This document shows positions 8,593-18,102 of a stretch of DNA of 64,000 nucleotides, piece after piece. Every line of letters starts with the position of its first letter. The first letter of the stretch is position 1. The notes under the pieces are model-generated. The model was given only the letters and a program-made list of their open reading frames with translations. It had not been told where the DNA came from and made no database searches. The position numbers and the translations under genes were made by a program. This DNA comes from an uncultured Lutibacter sp. GTDB taxonomy: Bacteria > Bacteroidota > Bacteroidia > Flavobacteriales > Flavobacteriaceae. The stretch lies in contig NZ_CANLRG010000009.1 in assembly GCF_947493565.1 (NCBI RefSeq), positions 62,001-126,000 of the forward strand. The letters are read 5' to 3'.

Positions 8593-10218
8593 ATGGCTTC
8601 AGGATTTTACAATGTACCAAAAGCAGTTAACGAGCCCATTAATTCTTATGCTCCTGGAACACCAGAACGTAAGTTATTATTAGATACCTACAAAAAAATG
8701 TATGGTGAGCAAGTTGATATTCCTTTTTATATTGGAGGAAAAGAATACCGAACAGGAAATACTGTAGATATTCATCCACCGCATGACCATAAACACTGTG
8801 TTGGAAAATATCATACAGCCGAAAAAGAACATATAGAATTAGCAATTACAAAAGCGGCAGAAGCTCGTAAACAATGGGCAGCAACAAGCTGGGAGCATAG
8901 AGCAGCAATTTTTTTAAAAGCCGCAGAATTGTTATCAGGACCTTTTCGTTATAAAATGAATGCAGCAACTATGATTGCTCAGTCAAAAAATGCTTTCCAA
9001 GCCGAAATAGATTCAGCCTGTGAATTGATTGACTTTTTACGTTTTAACGTAGAGTTTATGACTGAAATTTATAGTAACCAACCACAATCGGCTCCTGGTA
9101 TTTGGAATAGAATGGAGTACCGCCCATTAGAAGGTTTTGTTTATGCAATTACACCATTTAATTTTACTGCAATTGCAGGAAACCTACCAGCAGCACCTGC
9201 TATGATGGGAAATGTGGTAATTTGGAAACCTGCGAGTACACAAGTATACTCAGCGCAAGTTATTATGGAATTGTTTAAAGCAGCTGGTTTACCTGATGGT
9301 GTAATAAACATGGTTACTGGTAGTTCAAGTATGATAACAGACACGTTGTTGAATAGCCCAGATTTTTCTGGAGTTCACTTTACGGGATCTACACCAGTTT
9401 TTAATAGTTTTTGGGAAACCATAGGTAAAAATATGGACACCTATAAAACGTATCCAAGAATTGTTGGAGAAACTGGAGGAAAAGACTTTATTTGGGCACA
9501 CCCAAGTGCAAATGCACAAGAAGTTGCAACTGCAATTTCAAGAGGAGCTTTTGAATATCAAGGTCAAAAATGTTCAGCAGCTTCACGTGCATATTTACCA
9601 AAAAGTTTATGGAACGAAATTAAAACTTCAGTAGAAAAAGATGTAAAATCTTTTAAAATAGGCTCACCTGAAGATACTTCAAATTTTATCAATTCAGTCA
9701 TCGATAGAAAAGCATTTGATAAATTGGCAGGTTATTTAGATCAAGCAAAGAAAGATGCTGATGCTGAGATAATTATAGGTGGTGGTTATGATGATTCTGT
9801 TGGGTATTTTATTGAGCCTACAGTAATTGTTACTACCAATCCAAATTATAAAACTATGTGTACTGAATTATTTGGTCCAATAATAACTATTTATGTTTAT
9901 GAAGATGAACAGTGGGAAGAAATTTTAGATGTTGTGGATAATACAAGTGAATATGCTTTAACAGGAGCTATTTTTAGTGGAGATCGTTATGTAATTGAAA
10001 CCGCAACTAATAAATTAGAAAATGCAGCAGGAAACTTTTACATAAATGACAAACCAACGGGAGCCGTTGTAGGACAACAGCCTTTTGGAGGTGCTCGTGG
10101 GTCAGGAACAAATGATAAAGCAGGTTCAGTGTGGAATTTATTGCGTTGGGTAAGTAACCGTACAATTAAGGAAACTTTTGTACCGCCAACAGATTATAGA
10201 TATCCATTTTTAGGATAA
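8593..10218 (+). CDS. pruA: L-glutamate gamma-semialdehyde dehydrogenase (P5C dehydrogenase)
   Basis: This 541-residue NAD+-dependent aldehyde dehydrogenase oxidises glutamate-5-semialdehyde to glutamate in proline degradation. The catalytic Cys lies in GQKCSAASRAY and the general base Glu in VGETGGKD. The N-terminal segment (GSGFYNVP-like SGFYNVPKAVNEP) and the C-terminal FGGARGSGTNDKAG match the monofunctional PruA of eukaryotes and Bacteroidota rather than bifunctional PutA. It is a single-gene unit: own promoter element and a strong terminator directly after it. Confidence 0.95.
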   Translation: MASGFYNVPKAVNEPINSYAPGTPERKLLLDTYKKMYGEQVDIPFYIGGKEYRTGNTVDIHPPHDHKHCVGKYHTAEKEHIELAITKAAEARKQWAATSWEHRAAIFLKAAELLSGPFRYKMNAATMIAQSKNAFQAEIDSACELIDFLRFNVEFMTEIYSNQPQSAPGIWNRMEYRPLEGFVYAITPFNFTAIAGNLPAAPAMMGNVVIWKPASTQVYSAQVIMELFKAAGLPDGVINMVTGSSSMITDTLLNSPDFSGVHFTGSTPVFNSFWETIGKNMDTYKTYPRIVGETGGKDFIWAHPSANAQEVATAISRGAFEYQGQKCSAASRAYLPKSLWNEIKTSVEKDVKSFKIGSPEDTSNFINSVIDRKAFDKLAGYLDQAKKDADAEIIIGGGYDDSVGYFIEPTVIVTTNPNYKTMCTELFGPIITIYVYEDEQWEEILDVVDNTSEYALTGAIFSGDRYVIETATNKLENAAGNFYINDKPTGAVVGQQPFGGARGSGTNDKAGSVWNLLRWVSNRTIKETFVPPTDYRYPFLG

Positions 10219-10232
10219 AAGACAATATATTT

Positions 10233-10268
10233 AAAAAAAGCTCGCTAATTGTTTAGCGAGCTTTTTTT
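10233..10268. terminator. Rho-independent terminator after pruA (bidirectional)
   Basis: A stem of about 15 base pairs (AAAAAAAGCTCGCTAA with TTAGCGAGCTTTTTTT) closes a four-base loop and is flanked by A and T runs on both sides. It can serve pruA and the convergent small gene ending at 10297. Confidence 0.9.
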
Positions 10269-10296
10269 GTTACAAAGTTTAAAACGAACCTGATTA

Positions 10297-10476
10297 TTAT
10301 CCACCTTTTAATTTATCCGCTCCAGGTAATAATCCTACTAATTGTTGAGGGTTATGAATTAGAATAGGAATATGTTGAGGGCAAATAAAAAATTCGCTTT
10401 CTTGATAATAAAATTTTGTTACAGGTATTTCTGATGATGATGTTTTGCAAACTAAACATTCTTTATTATGACTCAT
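10297..10476 (-). CDS. 59-residue protein with a possible four-ligand metal site
   Basis: This short open frame (MSHNKECLVCKTSSSEIP... to ...LLPGADKLKGG) fills the gap between the pruA terminator and rsmG. It has C7-x2-C10 and C32-P-Q-H35, a CxxC plus CxxH arrangement that would suit a zinc ribbon. The segment CPQHIPILIHNP followed by LVGLLPGA looks like a conserved, not random, sequence. I recall similar short proteins in Flavobacteriia but cannot name a family. Its convergent terminator at 10233-10268 supports a real gene. Confidence 0.7.
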   Translation of the reverse strand: MSHNKECLVCKTSSSEIPVTKFYYQESEFFICPQHIPILIHNPQQLVGLLPGADKLKGG

Positions 10477-10545
10477 AATTCTAATTAAATATTATAGGAC
10501 AAACTTACCTTTTATTATTTACTTAAAAACTAACATATGTCATAA

Positions 10546-11172
10546 TTATTTTTTCTTAAGAGGAATATGCACAACTTTTTTGGTCTCAAAAAAATCGTTA
10601 TCAAAAAAATCGGTTAAATTAAATAATGTAGCTTTAGGGAAACTGCTTAACTCTTCAGTTAAATCACCTCCTTTTAAATACAATATCCCATTTTTTAGCT
10701 GATGTTGTTGTTTTTTTGCAATTTTACCTTTGGTCCATTTAACAAAATCATCCATTTTAGTAACCGCTCTGCTAACAATAAAATCAAACTCTCCTTTTAC
10801 TTTTTCAGCTCTCATATGTGCCGCTTTTACATTTTTTAATCCTAAAGCAGTAGTAACTTCTTGAACAACTTTTATTTTTTTACCAATAGAATCTACCAAA
10901 TAAAAATTAGTTTCAGGAAATAAAATAGCCAATGGAATTCCTGGGAAGCCGCCACCTGTTCCAATATCTAACACAGAACTATTAGGTTGAAAAGGCTGTA
11001 CTTTTGCAATGGCTAAGGAGTGAAGTACATGTCGAGTATATAATTCATCAATATCTTTTCTTGAAATGACATTGATTTGAGCATTCCATTTCTTATATAA
11101 ACCACCTAATTTTGAAAATTGTTGGAGTTGAGTTTCTGTTAAATCAGGAAAATATTTTAGTATTGTTTCCAT
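10546..11172 (-). CDS. rsmG: 16S rRNA (guanine-527 N7) methyltransferase
   Basis: This 208-residue SAM-dependent methyltransferase modifies G527 in 16S rRNA. Motif I is VLDIGTGGGFPGIPLAI; the downstream FDFIVSRAVTKMDDF and the initial LPxL-like LTETQLQQFSKLGGLYKKWN are typical of RsmG/GidB. Length is normal. It has its own TAATTTTG promoter element 19 bases upstream. Confidence 0.95.
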   Translation of the reverse strand: METILKYFPDLTETQLQQFSKLGGLYKKWNAQINVISRKDIDELYTRHVLHSLAIAKVQPFQPNSSVLDIGTGGGFPGIPLAILFPETNFYLVDSIGKKIKVVQEVTTALGLKNVKAAHMRAEKVKGEFDFIVSRAVTKMDDFVKWTKGKIAKKQQHQLKNGILYLKGGDLTEELSSFPKATLFNLTDFFDNDFFETKKVVHIPLKKK

Positions 11173-11191
11173 TATTATTAATATGTAGTGG

Positions 11192-11199
11192 CAAAATTA
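11192..11199 (-). promoter_or_regulatory. -7 promoter element for rsmG
   Basis: The minus strand reads TAATTTTG, matching TAnnTTTG, 19 bases upstream of the rsmG ATG. This implies a short 5' untranslated region. Confidence 0.45.
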
Positions 11200-11321
11200 C
11201 TATTTCTAAAATTAAAATAACATCTTTTGTGAAAATGTTATTTTTTTCATAAAATAGCAATTGCGAAGTTTAAATGGCTTAATTTTGACAATTCGTAGAT
11301 GTAGATATATAAAATAAGATA

Positions 11322-12419
11322 ATGAGTAACAAAACAATAAGCTTTTCAAGAATAGATAAAGCAAAATTTTTTAGAACGCTAAATAAAAGAGTAAATACCT
11401 ATTTTAAAGAAAACGAAATTAAACGTACTGGTAATTGGAAATTATATTCAAAAGCTATTATTATGTTTGGAGTATTTTTAATTCCGTTAGTATTAATTTT
11501 AACAGTTTCAATGCCACAATGGTTATTGTTATTGTTAACAGTTGTTATAGGTATAGGAATGGCTGGTGTTGGGATGAATGTAATGCATGATAGCAATCAC
11601 GAGTCATTTTCAAGTAAAAAATGGGTAAACAAAATAATGGGAAGTAGTATCTACATTTTAGCAGGAAATGTATACAACTGGAAAGTTCAACATAATGTAT
11701 TACACCATACGTTTACAAATATTCAAGGACATGATGAAGATATTGATGCAGGTAGAATTATTCGTTTTTCAAAGCATGCAAAATGGTTTAAAATACACAA
11801 ATTCCAAAAGTATTATTCCATATTTTTATATGGTTTATTAACCATTAATTGGGCCATTACAACCGATTTTAAGCAAATGCATAATTATTTAAAAAGAAAA
11901 CTTTCTTATGGAGAGTTTCCAAATCCAGCAAAAGAATGGACTGTTTTAATTATTACTAAAATAGTTTATTACTTACTTTGGATTGTGTTACCATTAACAG
12001 TTTTAGATATTGCTTGGTGGAAAGTTTTAATAGGGTTTTTTGTAATGCATTATACAGCTGGCATGATTTTAAGTGTTATTTTTCAATTAGCACATGTTGT
12101 TCCAAAAACAACAATGCCTTTACCAGATAAAGAAGGAAACTTAGAACATACTTGGGCGATTCACCAATTATATACTACTGCTAACTTTGCACCAACAAAT
12201 AAAATAATTTCTTGGTACACAGGAGGTTTAAATCATCAAGTGGAGCATCATATTTTTCCTCATATTTCACATATTCATTATGGAAAAATCGCTAAAATTG
12301 TGAAAGAAACAGCGAAAGAATTTAACTTACCTTATAACGAGTATAAAACTATGAGGAAAGCAATAATAGAACATTTTAATCAACTTAAATCTTTAGGAAA
12401 ACAACCTGCTTACGCATAA
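11322..12419 (+). CDS. membrane fatty acid desaturase
   Basis: This 365-residue di-iron desaturase introduces double bonds into membrane acyl chains. Three histidine boxes are visible: HDSNH (residues 89-93), HNVLHH (124-129) and NHQVEHH (about 308-314). The QxxHH form of the third box is typical of front-end/acyl-lipid desaturases. Two pairs of transmembrane segments lie near residues 47-90 and 205-250. No cytochrome b5 domain is fused. The aminotransferase starts five bases downstream. Confidence 0.92.
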   Translation: MSNKTISFSRIDKAKFFRTLNKRVNTYFKENEIKRTGNWKLYSKAIIMFGVFLIPLVLILTVSMPQWLLLLLTVVIGIGMAGVGMNVMHDSNHESFSSKKWVNKIMGSSIYILAGNVYNWKVQHNVLHHTFTNIQGHDEDIDAGRIIRFSKHAKWFKIHKFQKYYSIFLYGLLTINWAITTDFKQMHNYLKRKLSYGEFPNPAKEWTVLIITKIVYYLLWIVLPLTVLDIAWWKVLIGFFVMHYTAGMILSVIFQLAHVVPKTTMPLPDKEGNLEHTWAIHQLYTTANFAPTNKIISWYTGGLNHQVEHHIFPHISHIHYGKIAKIVKETAKEFNLPYNEYKTMRKAIIEHFNQLKSLGKQPAYA

Positions 12420-12424
12420 ATTTT

Positions 12425-13618
12425 ATGTCTATGAAAGACCAACTATCAAACAGAATTAACAGTTTACCAGTTTCTGCAACTTTAGCCATGGCTGCTAAAG
12501 CAAGAGAATTAAAAGAGCAAGGAAAAAATATCATTAGTTTAAGTTTAGGGGAACCAGACTTTAATACTCCAGATTTTATTAAAGAAGCAGCAGTACAGGC
12601 TATACACGATAATTATAGTTCTTATAGTCCTGTGGATGGGTATTTGGATTTAAAACAAGCAATTTGTGCTAAATTTAAACGAGATAACAACTTGGAGTAT
12701 AAACCAAGTCAAATTGTGGTTTCAACTGGAGCCAAACAATCCATTGCTAATGTTGCAATGGTTTTATTGAATCCTGGTGATGAAGTTTTATTGCCAGCAC
12801 CTTATTGGGTTAGCTATTCCGCAATTTCAATTTTGGCAGAGGCTACTTATAAAGAAATTCCTTCTACAATTGAAACCGATTTTAAAATTACTCCAGAACA
12901 ATTAGAAGCGGCCATAACGCCTAAAACTAAAATGATTTTCTTTAACTCACCTAACAATCCTAGCGGAACGGTTTATAGTGAAGAAGAATATAGAGCGTTG
13001 GCAAAAGTGTTAGAAAAGTACCCAAATATTTACATACTTTCAGATGAAATTTATGAGCATATTAATTATGGAGAGCCTGTATTTAGCTTTGCTTCTATTG
13101 AAAGTATGTATAATAGAACTATTACCGTTAATGGTGTAGCCAAAGCTTTTGCAATGACTGGCTGGCGTATTGGTTACATTGGAGCTCCAGAATGGATTGC
13201 TAAGGCTTGTACCAAAATGCAAGGTCAAATTACGTCAGGAGCCAATAGTATTGCGCAAAGAGCAACTATTGCAGCCGTAGAAGCTCCTGTTTCTAAAATA
13301 AAATATATGGTTGATGAATTTAAAAACCGTAGAGATATTGTTGTAAATTTATTAAAAGAAATTGATGGATTTGATGTAAATGTTCCTGAAGGAGCTTTTT
13401 ATGTTTTTCCAAATGTTGCCGCTTTTTTTGGAAAAGAAATCAAAGGTCATAAAATAGAAACTGCTTCTGATTTTTCAATGTTTCTTTTAGAAGAAGCGAA
13501 TGTTGCCACAGTAACCGGTGAAGCGTTTGGAGCACCAAATTGTATTAGAATGTCATATGCAGCTTCTGAAGAACAACTTCGTGAAGCCATAAGTAGAATT
13601 AAAACAGCATTGAATTAA
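12425..13618 (+). CDS. class I pyridoxal-phosphate aminotransferase (aspartate aminotransferase-like)
   Basis: This 397-residue fold-type I aminotransferase resembles bacterial AspB-type aspartate aminotransferases. Seen are SLGEPDFNTP, the PLP lysine in VNGVAKAFAMTGWRIGY, FNSPNNPSGT and the carboxylate-binding Arg in CIRMSYAAS. It probably makes aspartate from oxaloacetate and glutamate, but substrate range cannot be fixed from sequence. It starts five bases after the desaturase and ends in its own terminator; the pairing with a desaturase gives no functional hint. Confidence 0.9.
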   Translation: MSMKDQLSNRINSLPVSATLAMAAKARELKEQGKNIISLSLGEPDFNTPDFIKEAAVQAIHDNYSSYSPVDGYLDLKQAICAKFKRDNNLEYKPSQIVVSTGAKQSIANVAMVLLNPGDEVLLPAPYWVSYSAISILAEATYKEIPSTIETDFKITPEQLEAAITPKTKMIFFNSPNNPSGTVYSEEEYRALAKVLEKYPNIYILSDEIYEHINYGEPVFSFASIESMYNRTITVNGVAKAFAMTGWRIGYIGAPEWIAKACTKMQGQITSGANSIAQRATIAAVEAPVSKIKYMVDEFKNRRDIVVNLLKEIDGFDVNVPEGAFYVFPNVAAFFGKEIKGHKIETASDFSMFLLEEANVATVTGEAFGAPNCIRMSYAASEEQLREAISRIKTALN

Positions 13619-13638
13619 AAATTATATTAATTGTAATT

Positions 13639-13664
13639 AAACCCGGGTAATTTTACTCGGGTTT
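13639..13664 (+). terminator. Rho-independent terminator after the aminotransferase
   Basis: AAACCCGGGTAA pairs with TTACTCGGGTTT (12 pairs including one G-T), followed by TTTTT. Confidence 0.85.
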
Positions 13665-13675
13665 TTTTATGGATT

Positions 13676-13989
13676 TTAATGTTTAGTCAAATCAAAAGGT
13701 AAAGGTGTACTTAATGTACAATATAGTACACTATTTAAATATGAATTTAAAGTAATTAATTGCCAAAATCTGTGCTCATTTTTATGAAGAAATACCTGAG
13801 AAACACCATTTGGGAAATAGTTAAAATATAAATACCCAAAACTTAAATACGATAGCTTTAGAAATTTTATAATTTAAACTTGGAGCTAATAAATAACCTT
13901 GAGTTTCTTTTACCTTTTAAAATTTCAATTTGAGAATAGGTTTTGGTTACAATTATAAATAGGGTTAAAAACAAAATTAACTTTTTCAT
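13676..13989 (-). pseudogene. decayed gene for a small exported protein
   Basis: The minus strand begins with an ATG at 13989 and a good signal peptide (KKLILFLTLFIIVTKTYSQ), but the frame closes after 40 codons. Continuing in other frames gives coherent protein-like text (KETQGYLLAPSLNYKISKA, then LSYLSFGYLYFNYFPNG and HKNEHRFWQLITLNSYLN) up to a stop at 13676, so at least two frameshifts are needed to join them. I read it as a relic of a protein of about 100 residues, perhaps beta-rich. I do not recognise the family. The rest of 13619-14109 holds only the aminotransferase terminator and dodecin promoter region. Confidence 0.4.
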
Positions 13990-14109
13990 TATGAAGACTC
14001 ATTTAAGAGCTGCAAAATTAAAATTTAGAATGTTGTTTTAAATTAGAAATATCAATGTTTAGGCAAGAAAATTGTATATTTAAGTTCTATTAACAAAAAA
14101 TATATTATT

Positions 14110-14310
14110 ATGGCAGTTATGAAAGTTATTGAAGTAATGGCAAGTTCTGATAGAAGTTGGGAGGATGCTACTAGAAAAGCAGTTTCTCAAGCTTCAAAAA
14201 GTGTAAAACATATTAAATCTGCATTTGTACAATCTCAAAGTGTTGTTGTTGATAATGATGAGGTTGTTGAATTTAGAGTAAATGTGAAAATTACTTTTGA
14301 GGTTAAATAA
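14110..14310 (+). CDS. dodecin family flavin-binding protein
   Basis: This 66-residue protein matches the dodecin family, small proteins that form hollow dodecamers storing FMN or riboflavin. The pattern [21 protein letters not shown], read here as [15 protein letters not shown], and the closing [11 protein letters not shown] are diagnostic. The flavin-stacking Trp is visible as W in RSWEDA. It has its own terminator-like hairpin just downstream. Confidence 0.92.
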   Translation: MAVMKVIEVMASSDRSWEDATRKAVSQASKSVKHIKSAFVQSQSVVVDNDEVVEFRVNVKITFEVK

Positions 14311-14332
14311 CAACGTATTTTATAAATTAAAT

Positions 14333-14354
14333 AAAGGCGCTTTAATGCGCTTTT
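14333..14354 (+). terminator. terminator-like hairpin after dodecin, overlapping the next start codon
   Basis: AAAGGCGC pairs with GCGCTTTTT around the loop TTTAAT, followed by a T run: a normal intrinsic terminator shape. The ATG of the next gene (14345-14347) lies across the loop and the first base of the 3' arm. Confidence 0.6.
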
Positions 14355-16462
14355 TTATTTTCAAATTAACAACTATTATTGTTGCCTTATTAATAGGATG
14401 CAATTATAAAACAACAACAAAAATGTCAAAATACACCAATAGTTTAATTCATGAAACAAGCCCCTATTTATTTCAACATGCACATAATCCAGTAAATTGG
14501 AAAGCTTGGAATAAAGAAACGCTTGAGTTGGCTAAAAAAGAAAATAAGCTGCTCATCATTTCTATAGGATATTCATCTTGCCATTGGTGTCATGTAATGG
14601 AACATGAAAGTTTTGAAAACGAAGAGGTTGCAGCGGTGATGAATCAATATTTCATCAATATTAAAGTGGATAGAGAGGAGCGTCCAGATATTGATCAAGT
14701 TTATATGAATGCAGTCCAATTAATGACAGGGAAAGGAGGCTGGCCACTTAACTGCATTGCTTTACCTGATGGAAGACCAATTTGGGGAGGAACTTATTTT
14801 CCTAAAGAGAGTTGGATAAATGCTCTAGAACAATTAAATAAAATGTATACTGATAAAACTGAAGAAGTATTAGAGTATGCTGAAAAATTGACCGAAGGAA
14901 TTAAAAATTCTGATTTAATTGTTCAAAATAAAGAAGCTATTAATTTTTCTTTTGAAAACTTAAAAATAGCTGTTACAAATTGGAAACAATATATGGATGA
15001 AAATTTAGGAGGTAGAAGAGGAGCTCCTAAGTTTCCAATGCCTAATAATTACCAATTTTTGCTTCGTTATGCAACTCAGGCAAAAGATAAAAACATATTA
15101 ACATATGTAAACACTTCTTTAACCAAAATGGCTTATGGTGGTATTTATGACCAAGTAGGAGGTGGGTTTTCAAGGTATTCGGTAGATAAAAAATGGCATG
15201 TTCCTCATTTTGAAAAAATGTTATATGATAACGGACAGTTAGTGAGTTTGTATTCAGAAGCTTTTCAAGCTACCAAAAACCCATTGTACAAAAACATCGT
15301 TTATCAAACATTACAATTTGTTGAACGAGAACTGATGAATAATGAAGGCGCTTTTTATTCATCTTTAGATGCTGATAGTTTAAATTCTGAAGGGAGGTTA
15401 GAGGAAGGCGCTTATTATGTATGGACTAAAGATGAATTACAAAAACTACTAAAATCAGATTATGAGTTATTTTCAAAATATTATAATGTTAATTATTATG
15501 GATATTGGGAAAACGATACGTATGTTTTAATTCGAAAAAACGAAGATAGTATAATCGCAAACAACAACTCAATTTCAATAGAAGAATTAAAAAATAAAGT
15601 AAAAAAGTGGCAAAATATACTTTTAACCGAACGAAATAAAAGAGCAAAACCTAGGTTAGATGATAAATCACTAACTTCATGGAACGCATTAATGCTAAAA
15701 GGTTTTATAGATGCTTATAAAGTTTTTAATGAACCTCACTTTTTAGATATTGCTAACAAAAATGCAGCATTTATTTATACCAAACAAATACAGGAAACTG
15801 GAAATTTAAATCATAATTATAAAAATGGAATTAGTAGTATAAATGGATATTTAGAAGATTATGCCGCCGTAATTGACGCTTATATTTCTTTATATGAAGT
15901 AACATTTAATGAAGTTTGGTTAACCACAGCCAAACAATTAACGGATTATACTTTTGATCATTTTTTTGATTTAAAAAAGTCAATGTTTTATTTTACTTCA
16001 ACTATAGATGATAGTTTAATAACGCGAAAAATGGAAATTGAAGACAATGTAATTCCTGCTTCAAACTCAATTATGGCTATTAATTTGTTTAAATTAAGTC
16101 ATTATTATTCAAATTCGTATTATTTAAAAGTTAGTCAGCAAATGCTTCATAATGTAAAAGATAAAACTTTTAAGTATGGCTCTGGATACTCAAACTGGTT
16201 ACTATTAATGAGTAATTTTGTTGGCGAATTTTATGAAATTGTTATTTCTGGAAAAAGTGCATTTGAAAAATTATCTAAGATTCATAAAAAGTATATACCC
16301 AATAAAATTTTAGCTGGAAGTATAAAAGATAGCAATCTTCCATTATTAAAAGGAAGATATACAAATCAAGAAACGTATATTTTTGTTTGTGAAAATGGAA
16401 CTTGTAAGCTGCCAGAAATTAATGCACAAAAAGCAATCACCAAATTAAAAATTGAGTTTTAG
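14345..16462 (+). CDS. DUF255/YyaL-type thioredoxin-domain lipoprotein
   Basis: This is a large protein (about 705 residues) with an N-terminal thioredoxin-like domain (DUF255, [14 protein letters not shown]) followed by an (alpha/alpha)6 six-hairpin-like domain; homologues are bacterial YyaL and mammalian SPATA20. I prefer the ATG at 14345, which gives a lipoprotein signal with lipobox LIGC; an ATG at 14297 overlaps dodecin, and one at 14423 would give a cytosolic form beginning [20 protein letters not shown]. The conserved [17 protein letters not shown] block follows. Enzymatic activity is not established for the family. Confidence 0.85.
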   Translation: MRFFIFKLTTIIVALLIGCNYKTTTKMSKYTNSLIHETSPYLFQHAHNPVNWKAWNKETLELAKKENKLLIISIGYSSCHWCHVMEHESFENEEVAAVMNQYFINIKVDREERPDIDQVYMNAVQLMTGKGGWPLNCIALPDGRPIWGGTYFPKESWINALEQLNKMYTDKTEEVLEYAEKLTEGIKNSDLIVQNKEAINFSFENLKIAVTNWKQYMDENLGGRRGAPKFPMPNNYQFLLRYATQAKDKNILTYVNTSLTKMAYGGIYDQVGGGFSRYSVDKKWHVPHFEKMLYDNGQLVSLYSEAFQATKNPLYKNIVYQTLQFVERELMNNEGAFYSSLDADSLNSEGRLEEGAYYVWTKDELQKLLKSDYELFSKYYNVNYYGYWENDTYVLIRKNEDSIIANNNSISIEELKNKVKKWQNILLTERNKRAKPRLDDKSLTSWNALMLKGFIDAYKVFNEPHFLDIANKNAAFIYTKQIQETGNLNHNYKNGISSINGYLEDYAAVIDAYISLYEVTFNEVWLTTAKQLTDYTFDHFFDLKKSMFYFTSTIDDSLITRKMEIEDNVIPASNSIMAINLFKLSHYYSNSYYLKVSQQMLHNVKDKTFKYGSGYSNWLLLMSNFVGEFYEIVISGKSAFEKLSKIHKKYIPNKILAGSIKDSNLPLLKGRYTNQETYIFVCENGTCKLPEINAQKAITKLKIEF

Positions 16463-16500
16463 AAATTAACTTATAATTTTTTTAATCGATATGTGCTTAT

Positions 16501-16508
16501 TACCTTTG
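16501..16508 (+). promoter_or_regulatory. -7 promoter element for the MscS gene
   Basis: TACCTTTG matches TAnnTTTG, 52 bases upstream of the ATG at 16561. Confidence 0.45.
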
Positions 16509-16560
16509 AAGTATACCACTTTTAGTAAATAAATAGAAAATTAACAATAAAAACAAACTT

Positions 16561-17367
16561 ATGGATTACCAAAAATACTTAGACAAAATAATTGATATAA
16601 TAGATAAAAATGCAATGAATGTAGTTTCTGCGCTTTTAATTTTAATTATTGGTTTGTGGTTAGCCAAAAAAGTGGTTAAAATCACAAAAAAATTAATGGA
16701 AAAAAGAGGTGTAGATGAAACTCTTCAAAAATTTTTAGGAGATTTATTGAGTTGGGCTCTTAAAATTTTAGTTTTTATAACTGCGATTTCTCAAGTAGGA
16801 GTTGAAACAACTTCATTTATAGCAATTTTAGGTGCGGCAGGTTTAGCTGTTGGATTGGCTTTACAAGGATCTTTAGCAAATTTTGCAGGAGGAGCCTTAA
16901 TTATGATTTTTAAACCATTTAAAGTGGGTGATGTGATAGAAGCACAAGGTCAAATAGGGGTTGTTAAAGAAATTCAAATTTTTGTCACAAAACTAAATTC
17001 ACCACAAAATAGATTGATTATTCTTCCAAATGGAGCCTTATCAAATGGTAATATTATTAATTATACAGAAGAAGGCCAACTTAGAGTAGATTTAACTTTT
17101 GGAGTGGGTTATGATGAAGATATTAAACAAACTAAAGAAGTATTAATGCAAGTTTTATTAAATAACCCAAATGTTTTAAAAGATCCTGCTCCAACGATAA
17201 ATGTATCTGAATTGGCGGATAGTTCAGTTAACTTTGCAGTAAGACCTTGGGCAACTTCTGAAAATTATTGGAAGGTATATCATAGCGTTTTAGAAGAAGG
17301 TAAATTAGCCTTAGATAAAGCCGGTATAGAAATTCCTTATCCACATCAAGTAGAAATAAAAAAATGA
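16561..17367 (+). CDS. small-conductance mechanosensitive channel (MscS family)
   Basis: This 268-residue inner-membrane channel releases solutes on hypo-osmotic shock. Three transmembrane segments are visible (about 20-38, 60-80, 83-115). The pore-lining helix is AILGAAGLAVGLALQGSLANFAGG, here split as AILGAAGLAVGLALQGSL; it is followed by FKPFKVGDVIEAQGQIG and the cytosolic cage domain. Length is typical of minimal MscS. It is a single-gene unit. Confidence 0.93.
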   Translation: MDYQKYLDKIIDIIDKNAMNVVSALLILIIGLWLAKKVVKITKKLMEKRGVDETLQKFLGDLLSWALKILVFITAISQVGVETTSFIAILGAAGLAVGLALQGSLANFAGGALIMIFKPFKVGDVIEAQGQIGVVKEIQIFVTKLNSPQNRLIILPNGALSNGNIINYTEEGQLRVDLTFGVGYDEDIKQTKEVLMQVLLNNPNVLKDPAPTINVSELADSSVNFAVRPWATSENYWKVYHSVLEEGKLALDKAGIEIPYPHQVEIKK

Positions 17368-17423
17368 AGATTATTATTGGAATAATTTTTGACAGCTATA
17401 TTAATAACTTAAAAAGATTAAAA

Positions 17424-18102
17424 ATGAATACAAGATTAATTAAATTATGTTTTTTACCATGTTTTTTTAACATGTTTGTTTAGTTATGGGTAATCTGAAT
17501 CTGAACAAATTTTAAACCATAGTGTCAGTGTAACTTCTTTAGATTTAAGGTCTAAGGAATTAGTGGGTAGTCCATATGTTAATGATGATTTTTTCCCAGC
17601 TAAAATAAAGGGTATTGAAACAGCCTACCCTATGAGATATAATGCATATGAAGATGAAATGGAATTTGAAAAAGAAGGAAAGTTCTATAATTTTAATAAA
17701 GTTTTAAATCAAGAAGTAGTATTTTTGGCTACTAACAAAAAATATAAATTATTTTTTGATACTGAAAACAATGATAATTCGATTGGATATTTTGTTGTTT
17801 TATTTCAAGGGAATAAAATAGATTTATTAAATAAAGAAAAAATTAAATTTTTTGAAGCTGTAAAGCCTAAAACAGGTTATGATAAATATAAACCACCAAC
17901 ATTAAAAAGGGTAAATGACAAATTTTACATTGGTTATAAAAATGGAACTACTACTGAATTACCTAGAAAGAAACAAGATGTGTTAAAGTTATTTTCTGAA
18001 AAGTCTAATGATATTCAAAATTATGCTAAAAAGAATAGGCTTAGTTTTAAAGATAAAGAAGATTTAATACAGTTATTTAAGTATTACAATACGTTAAATT
18101 AA
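17424..18102 (+). pseudogene. exported flavobacterial protein with a broken N-terminus
   Basis: The intact frame from a GTG at 17563 encodes about 180 residues (GSPYVNDDFFPAKI ... LIQLFKYYNTLN), similar to a widespread uncharacterised Flavobacteriia family of about 200-220 residues that carries a signal peptide. The expected signal peptide is present at 17424 (MNTRLIKLCFLPCFF) but is out of frame by one base, and a TAA interrupts the joined frame near 17490. So the gene needs a frameshift plus loss of one stop to be whole. It may be a recent pseudogene or carry sequencing errors. The 3' end overlaps tsaB by four bases. Confidence 0.6.

Noticed and set aside
14297-14344. upstream start of the DUF255 gene at 14297
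   Set aside because: It overlaps the dodecin end and precedes the terminator hairpin; the added 16 residues break the lipoprotein signal.
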